Assembly: GCA_037957365.1 (NCBI GenBank)
Contig: JARHVA010000593.1
Coordinates: forward strand, 3,097,501 to 3,161,500
DNA from: Torreya grandis
Taxonomy: Eukaryota > Streptophyta > Pinopsida > Cupressales > Taxaceae
Direction: 5' to 3'
DNA: 64,000 nucleotides
Shown: one piece after another, positions 45,701-58,322 of the stretch
How the letters are laid out: each line of letters begins with the position of its first letter
Numbering within the stretch: the first letter of the stretch is position 1
Made by a program: the position numbers and the translations under genes
Notes under the pieces: generated by a model
What the model was told of the DNA's origin: nothing
Database searches by the model: none
Seen by the model: the letters and a program-made list of their open reading frames with translations, nothing else

Positions 45701-46208
45701 GAGTGTTCCAATGCCTTATATGCATGATAAATTATCCTTCACAACTTCTCACATGCTTGATTTCACTCACCTCATCATACCACCATGACCATACCTTAGC
45801 ATAATGTCTCTTCATGCCATGACTAGGCTTAGGATACTTAAGTACTTGACCTCAAAGACCTACTACCTATGCATTTGGAAAAAATGGAAACAAGATAAAA
45901 ACACTCATAACCACTAAAATACTTTATTTCACACTACATACCTTCAATTATCATAAGCTTGTCACACCACACACTACCAACTGGCCTTGCTCACAACAAC
46001 AATCTTGTAGACCTACTTGTCATCATACCTTTACAAGAACCTTGAATTACAAAACTGACAACTTCAATCTAACCTAAACCTTGACATCAACCAACAAAAA
46101 ATACAATGCTTAATAATCTCACCTTGTCATATCATACACATACCTTAATGAGCACTCACCATACACCTTCATTAGATATACCTTAACTTCAATTACAACA
46201 TGCCAACA
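42781..46208 (-). repeat. 3' LTR of element B
   Basis: 3,428 bp, matching 48707-52150 throughout (for example ATGAGCCATTCATACAAACATA at both low-coordinate ends). It has a C8 tract near its 3' end (plus-strand G run at about 42805-42812). No gene within. Confidence 0.85.
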
Positions 46209-46222
46209 AACTCCCCCTTTGT
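46209..46222 (-). other. Polypurine tract of element B
   Basis: On the minus strand, ACAAAGGGGGAGTTTG lies directly before TGTTGGCATG. This matches the arrangement proposed for A. Confidence 0.8.
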
Positions 46223-46899
46223 CATTGATGGAAAACACACTACAATCTGATCATTTTCATCTCCCTATTCTAGTCTTTTTACCCCTTTAACATTAATGAT
46301 AAAAGGTCTTCCAAAAAATACCATCTGACCATTGGACCTAAATTCTATTTAAAAAACACAATGAGATGTTGATAAAAAATCACTTTAGACTCATACCAGT
46401 TGGTTTAGATAACTTCTAGAATACTTGAAATGTACCTCAAGAAACCATTCTTCTTATGACTTATATCTCATCATCTTGACACTTCATAATATAGAGCTAC
46501 AAATATCCCCGTTATTTGATGCTTCTCCTCACAAACACTAGATGAAAACCACTCTAAAAAACTAATCATTTTCTCAAAAAGATACATCTTCCTCTGGTAT
46601 TTATTCTTCTAGAACTAGCTCTTTTCTCAAATAAACATGATCACACCTACAACATCTGGAATCAAACCTTTTTGTAATAAAATATTAATACATAAAATAA
46701 GAAGCATTACATTAACATACTCCCCCTTAATCCATGCATACCTTATTTAAATGAACTTAGATCACAAGACCACTCACCTTGTCCTTGACATGACTGATAT
46801 GACTCAAACCTTTGATCACACACTAGGCCACCATATTATTGACATCAACTAAAGAATTAGGGACTATAGCTTTGTCTTCATAGCTTGATCTCACCACAT

Positions 46900-48660
46900 A
46901 AGTCATTAAGACTCTCAAACCATGCTCATATTCATTCAAAAATCTTGATACTAATACAACTTATCAACACAAATCAAGCTCAACTACCAACTGATAGAAT
47001 AACAAACAAATACTTGCTTAGCTCTCATATATCATTGACTAATTTTTAACCTTAGAAGTCTGATGTCAACCTTAGATCTCTCACCATGCTACCTAATAAA
47101 TTCAAACCTCAGAGCCACCAAGCTTCTTAAACTCTCAAACTACTCACAGTAATGCAAAAAGAAATATGAAAATGAATCATGCATAAACTTTTGCATTCCA
47201 TACCATGGCTCCTTAATAAATTATCTTAAGAAAAAATGCTCATACTGACCAAAATACCTTTCACCTTGTCATATACATATAATATACAAATAACATAACT
47301 CATACCTTGCAACACAAATAATATATAATCCTCTCAATATGAATCCTTTTTTGATTTCAAACTCATGCTTTTATAGATAGATGAGTGTCTCCATGAAGCT
47401 TAATTGAGTCACCCTTTTTCATAGGGCACTAAGACACCATGAAATTAGGAGATTCTCAGATCTCCAATCCACTCTTCTTAGCTATCTTGGAATCATGAGA
47501 CTAATAGTCCATCTTTATAATCTACTTAGGCTTGATTGAAGTATTTGACTCATCCACCTTGTCATCCTTCTTCTTCTCTTTGACTGCCTTGTCAATTTAT
47601 ACAAATAACACATGTTTTTGACATTCCTTCAATATAATACTTTCTCTACTTTAATAAATAGTCTATTTTGACTAGTAGACTGATCATGACTCACCTTGAA
47701 TGTCTTTAGTTTCCATATAAATATTTGAACCTTCTCATACACTCTAGGATCTCAATATACCTTGTTATGTCTTGAGGGACTTATAACTCTATTAGGAAAT
47801 AATCTTGTAATGTGTCCCACATTATGAAAATTGTAGCAAAAAACATTACTATTCTTACCTCTTGAATCATCACTCCTCCCATGGTCCCATGATAACTTAT
47901 CCCTTTAGACCATTCTATAATCACTTGCTCTATGACCAAAGATATGAAAATTAAAAAAATAAGCATTAAAATAATTAGAATACCTCATTGCATTGGGTTT
48001 CATAATTGATATCTTCATGTTGAATTTCATGTTGGTGCTCCTAACTTGTTCTGCTTTCTCATGCTCTTTCTCAAACTTGCTCATCTTATCTATAAGTTGA
48101 TCATGCTCAAGCTTCAAATAATATAGCTCTACAATAAACTGATCATACTCAACTTATTTTGATCTTAACTTTGTATTTACACCTTCTAATTGATTCTTGA
48201 GATCCTTCATGATCTTCTCATCCCTTTTGGCCTCTTTGACCCCATCACTCTTCAAGGTATATATCTATTCCTTAAAACCCTTGACCATAGATTTATACTC
48301 ATGATTCCTCTTATTTTGGTGATTTAAATCATCTAGGGAACTTATGATCTCAACTTCAAGATTCACTTTAGATTCTCCTTCTTCACTATCATAGTAGACT
48401 TCTTCATCATACATGTTGTCTTCTTCCTTGAAGCAACTTGATTCTTTATCCAAGAATAGAACTCTATTGCCAAATTGATCAACATAGTCATCATCATCAT
48501 TAGAAAGATTATTATCACTTACCTTAGATGAATTCTTAACTTCAAAATTATTTAACATCTCTCTTACATACTTAGCTTATGAAAAGAATTGATCTTCATT
48601 GCTATCATGATAAACACTGTCATCATCACAATCCATGCATGTGCTTCAAAGATTTCCCTT
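46900..48660 (-). pseudogene. Truncated, decayed gag (element B)
   Basis: The minus strand lacks the N-terminal UBN2-like part seen in A. It opens with an acidic region ('SDNNLSNDDDDYVDQFGN', 'DEEVYYDSEEGESKVNLEVE', 48265-48558), then a long coiled coil ('EKIMKDLKNQLEGVNTKL', 'LKLEHDQLIDKMSKFEKEH'). Next come two zinc-knuckle remnants with Cys replaced: 'FFNFHIFGHRASDY' (about 47920-47960) and 'FCYNFHNVGHITRLF' (about 47800-47850). Region order matches the second half of A's gag. No protease or polymerase follows before the polypurine tract at 46222. Confidence 0.65.
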
Positions 48661-48689
48661 AGGTTTATTAGGCCTAATTTAAAGGACCT

Positions 48690-48701
48690 AATATAATACC
48701 A
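48690..48701 (-). other. Primer binding site of element B (decayed)
   Basis: TGGTATTATATT on the minus strand, 5 nt from the LTR end, followed by AGGTCC as in A. It differs from TGGTATCAGAGC at four positions. Confidence 0.65.
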
Positions 48702-48706
48702 ATTTT

Positions 48707-51700
48707 TGGAATAAAAATGAATTATATGGGGGGGGGGGTGAATCATTATTTAAAATATTCATTAAATTTCACTTAACATTCATGAGCCATTCATACAAAC
48801 ATATAGATCAATCAAATCACAATCAACCATACAGATGAACATGAAATACAAGAACACATCACATATCTGGTAAACCCTCAAGGGGAATAAAACCCACTAA
48901 TATATTCAAATTGAATATATTATTATAATAAAAAAACTAAAATTAGTGAAGTACAAACTCCACATGGAATACTAACCCCAATTAGCCAAGTACCCACTTG
49001 AATAGGCTTTAACAAGTACCTACTTGTAAGAAGGAACCAACCCCCTAAATGCATGAAAACCAACTCAGCCACCTGATTATTTTGATCACCTTTAGAACAT
49101 TATGTTTCTCAACCAATAGATTATGACCACCTCTTCATCTCTTCACACTCTTATCCCTCTCAAACTACCTTCTAGGCCTCTTCGCTCAACTAGGTCTCTT
49201 CAAGATTGATTAGGTCATATGACCTTGATATTAATACTTATAAATATTATTAGACATACATGATAGTACCTATCATATTTTATGATGGTCTACAATACCT
49301 CCTTCCACTCAAGGATCTTATATTTCATTCACTTCACAATCCAATCCTCTAACATACCAATTAAGCCTAAAAGGCCTTATTCTTATACAAGCCTCTTGCT
49401 CATACACCTCTTGGTTAATAAAACACACTTTTATACTTATATTGGACACAAAATATATCTTAGTGCACATTAAAACTAATAATAAATCATTACATTAGGT
49501 TGAACATAACTCAAATAAACCAAATCCTTCTTTAGGTCTCATGGAGACCTAATTCCATTAAGCCTAATTTAAGACATGTTACCTTATGACCAATTGGAAC
49601 ACTCTAAACCTCTGTAAATAGAAAAAATCATAAAATAATAAAATAGGCCTTATCCAACATCATCCAAGCACTGTGATACCTTGTATGTCCAACCACTACA
49701 TGAAACACTCCATTAACACTGTTCACATTAGGCCTTTGAACACACATAAAAGTCTATCTTGAACAACTGAAGATAGAACATAATTTAGTCACAAAACCAT
49801 GAAAATAAAACACATAATTTTTTTAATTATCTTGTTTCATCAAAATATTATTCAAACACTTTAACTTATGGTAGAAAGGCTTAAACTCATCTCTTCAGTA
49901 TGCTCACTCAAAATTACCAGAACTGTCAAAAACCATTCATAAAACCACTTGACATACAACACCTAAAAGGAAAAATTTAATGATTATAAATATATTAAAA
50001 ATATTTAAAACAACCTAAATCACAAAAACCATAATCTCTAATATCAAAAATTGGTCTTGCAAACCAATCCCCTGACCTTATCTCACACAATCTTGCTTGA
50101 ACCAGACAAGCCATTTTGGCTTCAAATTTTCATCCTATTAAACTAAATTAAAAGATTTTACAAAGAATTAAAAATAATTTAAATTCACAGAAAAAAATAC
50201 CATGAACTACATTTCATAAATATTTCATGAAATTACACTCAAATCCAACTTTTTATAACTGCTTAGATTTTGCTTACTCAGAACTGCCAAGACTGTCAAA
50301 AACATAATCATGAAACATTGACCTTATAACACCTTTATAAAGAATTTAAAATAATTAAAATTAATGAACACGATCCTATGGCATCTATATAATATATTTA
50401 AATATAAAAATCATATGGTATAGTGGTAACTATTGGTTTTATAGACCAATTTGTTGACCTCATTACACATAGACCTCACTGAGCCAGACAAGCCATTTTG
50501 GCTTCATCATTTTCACCACTTACACTATATTTAAAACTAATTAAATTTTTTTACATGAATTATAAGTCATGAAAAAAAAATATATGAACTTGGTTTCATT
50601 ATTGTATGATGAAAACACATTCCAATTCATCTTCTCACTATTTCTTGGGTTTTTCATTATTTGCACCATTAGGCCTATTAACGACTAGCTAACTTGGATG
50701 ATCAGTTTAACACAAATAAGGAAGATAAAATATCCATATAAATTCATGGACATGAAACATGAGTCTCTAAATTATTCTTCCATCCATTTTATTACTATGT
50801 TCAATGCAAATTTTTACTTCTACATTAACTTCTTTAGAAATAAGCTTATAACTCAACATTTTCTCTCACTTCTCTCTAACCAATACCACCTCAAGGTACC
50901 TAGGAGATTGAAATAAAATATAAAATATATTACCTAATCATTCCAATTCATTTTTGGCACTTTTGATTAATATCTTAAACATTGGGTCTTAATTAGGGTT
51001 CTAAGAGGGTTTGAACCTATTTCCACTCTTAATGATCATTCATAAAGCATAACCACTCAATCCAAAAACTAATACCTATAATTTTAATCTAGGAAACTTT
51101 ACCATATACCATGAACTTATTAGGCTCCCATGAAAAGGTTTGACAAGCTAATTATCACAAAAAAAACATTCTTAGGTTGAGAACCCTTTATTCCAAGCAC
51201 TCGAGAGACTTCCAAACAACTTTTCATGCCTTATCCTTCAAAATATAACCTCAAAATTCATGAACATGACTAAAAAAATTTACTCACCTTTTTCAATGCT
51301 CACTAATTCACACTTACCTTAGTAACTGATCCTCATACCACATTAGGTTGTACTCTCTCTCTACACCATATTCTTCATACCTTACAAGGCCTTGAACTGA
51401 CCTTCATGCCTCTTTATAGGATCTCAATATTTCACTGTCATTCTCAATATATCACTCTCATGTAATAAAACCTATCTCATGATTAAACACTTATATACAT
51501 CCTTCACATGCCTTCACAATAGATCATGATATCTCAATAGACCAGGCAGGGTCGAAGAGGGGTCTAGATGTAGACCTAGACTAAAGATCATACCCCTGTA
51601 GGCTCACCTTAAAACTCTCATGAGTGTTATAATTATTCACATACATGATAAAATAGCGTTAAATTTTTTTTACATGCCTGAGTTCACTCACCTCATCATG

Positions 51701-52150
51701 ACACCATGCTCGTACCTTCTCACAAGGTCTCTTCATGCTATGACTAGGCTTAGGATACTTAAGCCCTTGACCTCAAAGACCTACTACCTATACATTTGTA
51801 AATAATGGAAACAAGATAATAAAACTCATAACCAATGAAATACTCTCTTTCATACTACATACCTTCAATGATCATAGTCTTGTCACAACACACACTACCA
51901 ATTGGACTTGCTCACAAGACTCTTGTAGACCTACTTATCATCATACCTTCATAAGAATCTTCAATGACAATACTTACAACTTTAAGTTGACCTAAACCTT
52001 GACATCAACCAACAAAAAAGACAATGCTAAAAAATATCATCTTGTCATATAACACACATACCTCAATGACCACTCACCATGCACCTTCACTAGAAGAACC
52101 TTGACATCAATGACATCAACCTTGATATTAATGACAACAACATGCCAACA
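48707..52150 (-). repeat. 5' LTR of element B
   Basis: 3,444 bp; upstream LTR in minus orientation. It has a run of about 11-12 C close to its 3' end (plus-strand G run at about 48728-48739), longer than in the other three copies. No gene within. Confidence 0.85.
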
Positions 52151-54309
52151 ATACTATCCAAGTCTTGAGTCATAAGATAATCCAACATTCAAACTATCAA
52201 GTGTAATAATTTTGTAAAATTGGGGCATATCATTTGTATTTAGAGGTAAATTAATTATATGATTAAGGTATAACTATTTTATTTTAATTGTTATTTACAT
52301 TTTCTTTGACTACCTTGTCTAATCATGAGTATTTAGTTGGAATTTGGATTGATTTTCAATAATTTGGCATGTTGGAATTACCATTTTCTATTTGAATTTT
52401 CATTTCCAAATTTTACTTGATAGAGTAGGTATTATCGCCCAGTGCACGATTAGGACTAAGACCATATAATGAAATCAAATTAGTTTACTCTCTAGTTAGT
52501 CTTTCATAGAAAACTTCAAAAGAGGTCCACTTAAACTCATCACCTAGTGTATCCATCATAGTATAAAACAAAAGAAAAGAAAACATCATAATGCCATTTC
52601 ATATTAGGTAGAATTAAGAAAACACATTCTTTATTACTCTTATATTTATCTCCAAATTTCAATTATGATATTTAAAATTTGAATTTTACTAGATATTATT
52701 ATTTAAAAAAATAATGTGGGTGAAAGATAGTTCAATTCTACATCTAATTTCAACATCTTAAATTCATTAACTTTGCCAAAAAACTATGTAATTTTTCCCA
52801 TACCTATTTAGGAGTTAAATCATATTCAATGTGAAACTAGAGGTTGTCTAAAATATTTAGATTTATAAGACCAAGAGCCTCATTATGTTTGCAAGGATAG
52901 TCATATTTGTCCTTCTCATAGGTGAGTGTTGGCACAATATCTTAAAATTTTTTCCACAAGCCTTTTGACATGAGAAGATGCTATATTTTAGATTTTTAAA
53001 CATGGTATTTGAAAGAATCAAGGGGTTCAAAAAAATGAGAATCATTTCATGAGGAGGAAGAGGTATCAAAAAATAACCATGATATGAATCTCTTCAATAT
53101 AAGTGTTTAAAAAAATGCTTAACCCCGGTTACAATTTAACATCTTGTGACAAAAAAATCCCCCCTTTTTCACCCCCCACTTGACAAATAAGGAAAATATT
53201 ATTTAAAAACACTTTTTTAAACAAAAAATAGAGCAAATTTTTAATGTTTTGATAGAAAAACCTTGTATAAGGTATGTGTATATAATAGTTTTTTAGTGAA
53301 CCACTATATACAAAAGCTATTTTCACTTAAGTTTTTAAAAAATGTCAATATGTTTTGAGAAAAAAATTATTGAGGGTTTAACAGAAGACTAATAATTTCA
53401 AAATTTTTAACAAAATATAGTTTGTTAAGTATGACTATTGAGTAAGACTCCAAGTTCTGACCTTGTTCGCCTAGCTCAATGAATAAGCCCAAAGTTTAGG
53501 TATTGAGTTCAAAATTTCAAACTGATTGGAATGCTTCTAATGCCAAGTTGAATTTCAAGTTTAATTCCATGTATTACTAGATCCTTTTCTAATTTAAAAC
53601 ATATCCCAAAGTCTTGGTATGCTATCCCAAGTTAGAATATATTTAGAGGGTGACTAGTGATCATGGGATATTAGGTTGAACCATCGATTGGAGACCTAGT
53701 TAGGGTTTGAAACAACCATTAAATTCAATCAAAACTTATGTCTAGAAGATGTTGGAGTGGTATTACTATAAAATTTACAATCATGATCACATATCAATTT
53801 ATGAAAAAGAAACAAATGAGTGTTAGATGAATGATAATGAACAGTAGGTTAATTACACATCAAGGTAGCCTATGGGTGTTTGACAGCTAATCAAATGAAG
53901 TATGATCTATTGTCGAACTAATTTCAGTGAAATACAAAACAAGAATATGTTGATTAGATGAATTAAATCATTACCAAATCCATCAAAAGAAATTAAAGGC
54001 CTATGTGTTTTCCATAGGAATATTATTCTTAAAAGTGGCATCAACGTAGAAAGCTGAAGACGCAACAAGTTCATTTAAATTGATAATATGTAAAGATATG
54101 ATATCAGATCAATAAGTACAATGGCCAATTCAATATTAACAATTTTGAGACAACAACAAATCTTGGCAAGCCAAATTTAAATTTAAAGATAGAGGTTGCT
54201 AATGATTAATACTACTTATACAACATAATCCAAATAGAGGCATGCTTTATAACACATGTAAACTATTTTATATAGGAATATAAATTATTTCAATATTCAA
54301 ACAACCTAT
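52151..54309. other. Intergenic sequence, no feature recognised
   Basis: AT-rich sequence with homopolymer runs (for example near 53140-53230). I see no LTR ends, conserved domain or long frame. Confidence 0.5.
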
Positions 54310-55763
54310 TGTAGACACCAAAATAGTGTCAACTCCCCTTTGGCCCCTTTAACATACCTAACCCACACTTTATTAATTTAAAATAAAATATTATTTTAAA
54401 TTAATAACATCACCCTTGACATCACCCATGACACCTCACCTATGACACCTCACCTAGGACACCTCGCCTTGGACACCTCACCCCTAAGACCATTTCCTAC
54501 CCCATGACTCACCCTATGACTAAGTCATCCCAATCCTAACTACCTAAGACTTATTCTCACTCCCTATTTATTCCCTAACTAACCCTCATGCTTATTAACC
54601 CAGTTATTTGACCATTCCCCAACCAACAAGTGCATTTGGCAGATGGAGAATGAGCTTCTTAACCCATTTACTCATTCTTTAGCCACCGACATCGGTCAAC
54701 TGTCGAATGACGCTGGTGGGATAGCTGACATTGGTTACATAAACCAACATCTAACATCGAGTTATGCCCCCAAAAACTCTTAGATGGACTCTCTCTTAGG
54801 CTCTTAGACTCTTGGAATCGTGGGGACTCTTTCAATCATTATTCTCTCTCTCACTCTTGGATGTGCACACTCTAAGACATCACCAGGCATCAGACTTCAA
54901 CTAACGCTCCCTTGGCCACAAAGACTCTATGAAAATGACTCTAGATTGAATTAGAATGTTGCATGAGGTCTTCAGCATCAAGCCATAATAGGTACAAGCG
55001 TTCAACACCTTGGTTATTCATCTCACCAGAGCTAAGTATTTCTTCTGCCCTTTCATTCCAGTAATTTAGAAAACATTAGTAATTAGTTTTTATTTACTAT
55101 TTATAAATATTATCAACCAGACCAGACCTGACCTTCAACTGACTCAACTTTTTCCCTGGAGAGGCTGAAAAGCCTTCCTCTCACCCTTACCCTTTTTGAC
55201 AACCTAGCCTCTACCTTTCTCCTTCTGTAGACCTTATTCATCTCCCTGCAACCCTACACAGACCCTTAAACCCATAGAGTCCTTCTGTCAACCACGGACA
55301 TAACCCTAAGACCCATCCAAAGACCATTGCCCCTACCAACATCGGCAACCTAACCGATGTCGACAACATTGACCAACTGACGCTGATAGAACTACCAATG
55401 TCAGTGATTGTGGGAGACTTACAGTAGAATACAGGTACACATTGTCTACTTTTTGTTTCTTAGTCTTTCATTATTTCTCTTTATCTGACATTCTTTTTAT
55501 CAACTAGTGGACTGTCATCTCTCAAGGAAGTCTTTGCACTTCTGGGACCGAGCATATCGCTTGGTAGTCCACCATATATCTATCTAACATTTTTTGTGTT
55601 TAAGTCTTATTCTCTCTATAGGTGTCTTCCTCCACAGCCAAAGAGGAGCTCCTACAACATTTGGATACGATGCACAACTTAATTCGGGTATCATCTAACC
55701 CCTAACCATTAACATTTAGTTTCTTATTTCTTCTGAATGTAAAAAGCAAAAACATTAGAAACA
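54310..55763 (+). repeat. 5' LTR of element 2
   Basis: 1,454 bp, from TGTAGACACC to TTAGAAACA, ended by the primer site 3 nt later. Two motif clusters: 54685-54753 (ACCGACATCGGT, AATGACGCTGGT, GCTGACATTGGT) and 55335-55405 (ACCAACATCGGC, ACCGATGTCGAC, ACTGACGCTGAT, ACCAATGTCAGT; centre spacing 18, 23, 18 bp). Confidence 0.85.
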
Positions 55764-55766
55764 TTC

Positions 55767-55784
55767 TGGCACACCCGGTGGGAC
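55767..55784 (+). other. Primer binding site of element 2
   Basis: TGGCACACCCGGTGGGAC, 3 nt after the LTR end; matches element 1's site with three transitions. The tRNA is not identified. Confidence 0.75.
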
Positions 55785-56421
55785 CCTGGAGTTTTCCTTG
55801 GGTTCATCTCTTCTAAAAGCAAACTTTCATATAGTTGCATTAGGAAAAATATTTCTTCTTGCATCCTTCCTCTTTTTTTATTTTTATTTCAAAAATAAAT
55901 CATTAGCACAAGTTAAAAAGAACCTCTTTCTTTTTCTTCTTGTCACCTCTTTCTTGCATCGTAGAGTAGTGAAAATTCATACTCTTAACCTTTTCCTCAC
56001 TTGTTTGCATCTGAACAAAACATCTCAATTTGGGTTAAAACACTATTGCATTTCATTTCTTCTTGAATGCATATTAGCTCATCTAGTAATTAACAACGCA
56101 TTATGAATAAATCATAGTGCACATATGTTACACAACCTGACCACATTCAAAATCAAACATTTTAACATACTTGAGACAAGGCCTGACTAGGATTTCATCA
56201 CCTAACAGATACCTTACCCTACCTGGCGATCCCACTTGGATTTCACCACCAAGGGGAGGACCCACTCTGTTCTCTGGTAGAGTATAAACTCTAGGTGAAG
56301 TATATATTGGCTAAGCAACCCAGCTCAGCTCTGGGCTCGTGAAGTGAGGGGAGCAAGCCCCTAGCACCAAGCCACGTATGGAACCTAATATAGATTTTGA
56401 GCACCAAAACATAACCCAAAA
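55785..56421 (+). other. Leader of element 2, first part
   Basis: Untranslated. It carries the CCACCAAGGGGAGGACC block (56246-56262) and AGGGGAGCAAGCCCCT (56347-56362), a perfect 5-bp stem with loop AGCAAG, both shared with element 1. It continues at 57821 after the solo LTR. Confidence 0.7.
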
Positions 56422-56426
56422 CCAAC

Positions 56427-57815
56427 TATAGACACCAAAATCATGTCTACCCCTAGGTCGTCCTCCCCCCTTGGCCCCCTTGGTCTATTTCCTAGCACTT
56501 GTCTTAGTCCCCTCCATTTTTAAATTTAAATAAATAAATATTTTAATTTATTGGCCCCTTTCCACCTCACCCATGCCACCGTAGATCCCCTCTTTGGATG
56601 CCCCCACCTCTCTCCTAGCCTTTATTGCCCAAATCCTCTCTTAATCCTCCCTCCTGTGTCCATTTATGCCTTCCTCGACCATTTTCCCACGGCCCTTTGA
56701 CCCGGCAGCGTGCAAGAATGGACAGAGGCTAATTTTAGCCTCTGTCCCCATTCTTCTGCCGCTGACGTCAGTCATTATTCAGTCGACATCGGTGGTTCTG
56801 CCAGCATCAGTTGCCTTCAAAAATGCATTTCTGTAACTACTCTTCCCCACACGAATGTGAACTCTTTTTAGTGCTTTGGCATTCTATTTCTCTCTCTCCC
56901 TCTCGCATAGCAACACTAGCAGCTACAGGTACCCTGTAGAGATAGTTCCAAGCTCTTGGCATTTGTAGGTCCATTAACAGCTCCAACAATAAGTTTTCTT
57001 CATTCTTCCTTCAGCAAGCAGAAGGTAAGTGCTTCCTTGTTTTCATTTCATTTCTTATTTGGTTTTATTTGCTAATCCAGCCCATTGTCTACAACCTTCC
57101 TTGTCCTTCCTTGAGAGGCTAAAAAGCCTTCTCAGATCCTTGTCTCCTGTTCATCCTCCTTTTGCCTCTGTTACCCATCTAGTTCATTCCCAGACAATAT
57201 TCTCAGTCCCTCAGACCCCAAAATAGTCCCTCAGACCCCCAAATAATCCCTCAGAGCCTCAAATAGTCTCCCTGACCCTCTGACGAAACCTCAGAGCACT
57301 CTGTAGACAGAAAACTAGACTTGAACTTGTCCCTGGCCATTACCCTGACCGTCCTTGACCATTACCCATACCGATGTTGGCAGCCTAACCGACGTCAGCG
57401 ACCTTCCTTGACTGACGCCGGTGGAACAACTAATGTTGGTGACTGTGCAAAGCAGACTGCTGCATGTCAGGTACGCTTTTGCTTTTAGTTTCTTTCTTTT
57501 TAGTCTTTTATCATTTATCATTTCTATTTCTATTAAATATTCTATTTTTAATAGTGGACTGTCATCCTTCGAGAAGCCTTTTGCGCTTCTAATACCAAGC
57601 CTTTGCTTGGTATCCCACCTTCTTGTCATTTAACATTTTTCATGTTTTAGGCTCTTTCTCTTTCAGGTGTCATCCTCCACAACCAAAGAGGAGTTCCTGC
57701 TATCGTCTAAATCTGGTGCGCAAGTCCATATCCAGGTACGTACAAACCCTCATCCTTCTTTTTAGTTTCTCATTTTCCTTTCTTGAATGTGAAAAATAGA
57801 TCTTGTTTGGAAACA
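56427..57815 (+). repeat. Solo LTR with perfect CCAAC target duplication
   Basis: 1,389 bp, from TATAGACACC (first base pair TG changed to TA) to GGAAACA. CCAAC lies on both sides (56422-56426 and 57816-57820). It matches the 5' LTR of element 2 over its length and carries motif clusters at 56761-56812 and 57370-57440 (ACCGATGTTGGC, ACCGACGTCAGC, ACTGACGCCGGT, ACTAATGTTGGT; spacing 18, 23, 18). Removing it restores collinearity with element 1's leader ('CCAAAACC', then 'CTTAGATT'). Confidence 0.9.
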
Positions 57816-57820
57816 CCAAC

Positions 57821-58322
57821 CTTAGATTGCCTCTTTAGGACCCATTCTACAGGCCAAACTCCAAAACATATTCTTCTAAGGCATAAGCCACCATGACTCT
57901 AAAATTTATTCCTAGGAATTTAATGTTTAGAGGTTGCTTGCCTTCATCTTTTCTGCTATTTTCATCTGATTGTTTGAGCTGGTGAAGACACATCATTCTG
58001 AGACTAAAAATAACTCAAAATTTCTCATTTATTCCAAAAACTTTCAGTTTTTTGAGTTTCTGGAAATACACAGACACCAACATCAATTTTCCCACTGACG
58101 TCGGCAACTTATTTCACTAACATCAGCTTTTCTACTGATGTCGGCAACATATCACCACTGACATCAATTTTTCCATCGACATCGGTCACTATCAACATTA
58201 TTTCTTTCAAAACAACAAGCTTAAAACCCAACTTTTTTGTTGTCAAACACACATTCTGACCACTTCTAGTTTTTTGAAATTAAAATACATAGTTTTTGGA
58301 ACCTAAACCCACTTTGCCTTGG
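57821..58322 (+). other. Leader of element 2, second part, with a palindrome array
   Basis: Untranslated leader up to gag. At 58094-58186 it holds five palindrome-related units (ACTGACGTCGGC, ACTAACATCAGC, ACTGATGTCGGC, ACTGACATCAAT, ATCGACATCGGT) with centre spacings 22, 18, 23 and 18 bp. This is outside any LTR. Confidence 0.7.

Larger units (their letters stand above)
42781..52150 (-). mobile_element. Element B: gag-only LTR retrotransposon, 9.4 kb, same family as A
   Basis: LTRs of 3,428 bp (42781-46208) and 3,444 bp (48707-52150) both start TGTTGGCATG and end ATTCCA on the minus strand. They flank an internal region of only about 2.5 kb. A decayed primer site, part of a gag and a polypurine tract are present, but no pol motif. 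The LTRs match A's LTRs. Flanking 5-mers (ATTTT at 42776-42780, ATACT at 52151-52155) do not form a clear duplication, which may be age. Confidence 0.85.

Noticed and set aside
42776..52155. Target-site duplication for element B (ATTTT/ATACT)
   Set aside because: Only 3 of 5 bases agree, which is not enough in AT-rich sequence.
56427..57815. Second LTR of element 2 (3' LTR of a short element)
   Set aside because: It lacks a preceding polypurine tract, has its own perfect CCAAC duplication, and interrupts a leader that continues on its other side.
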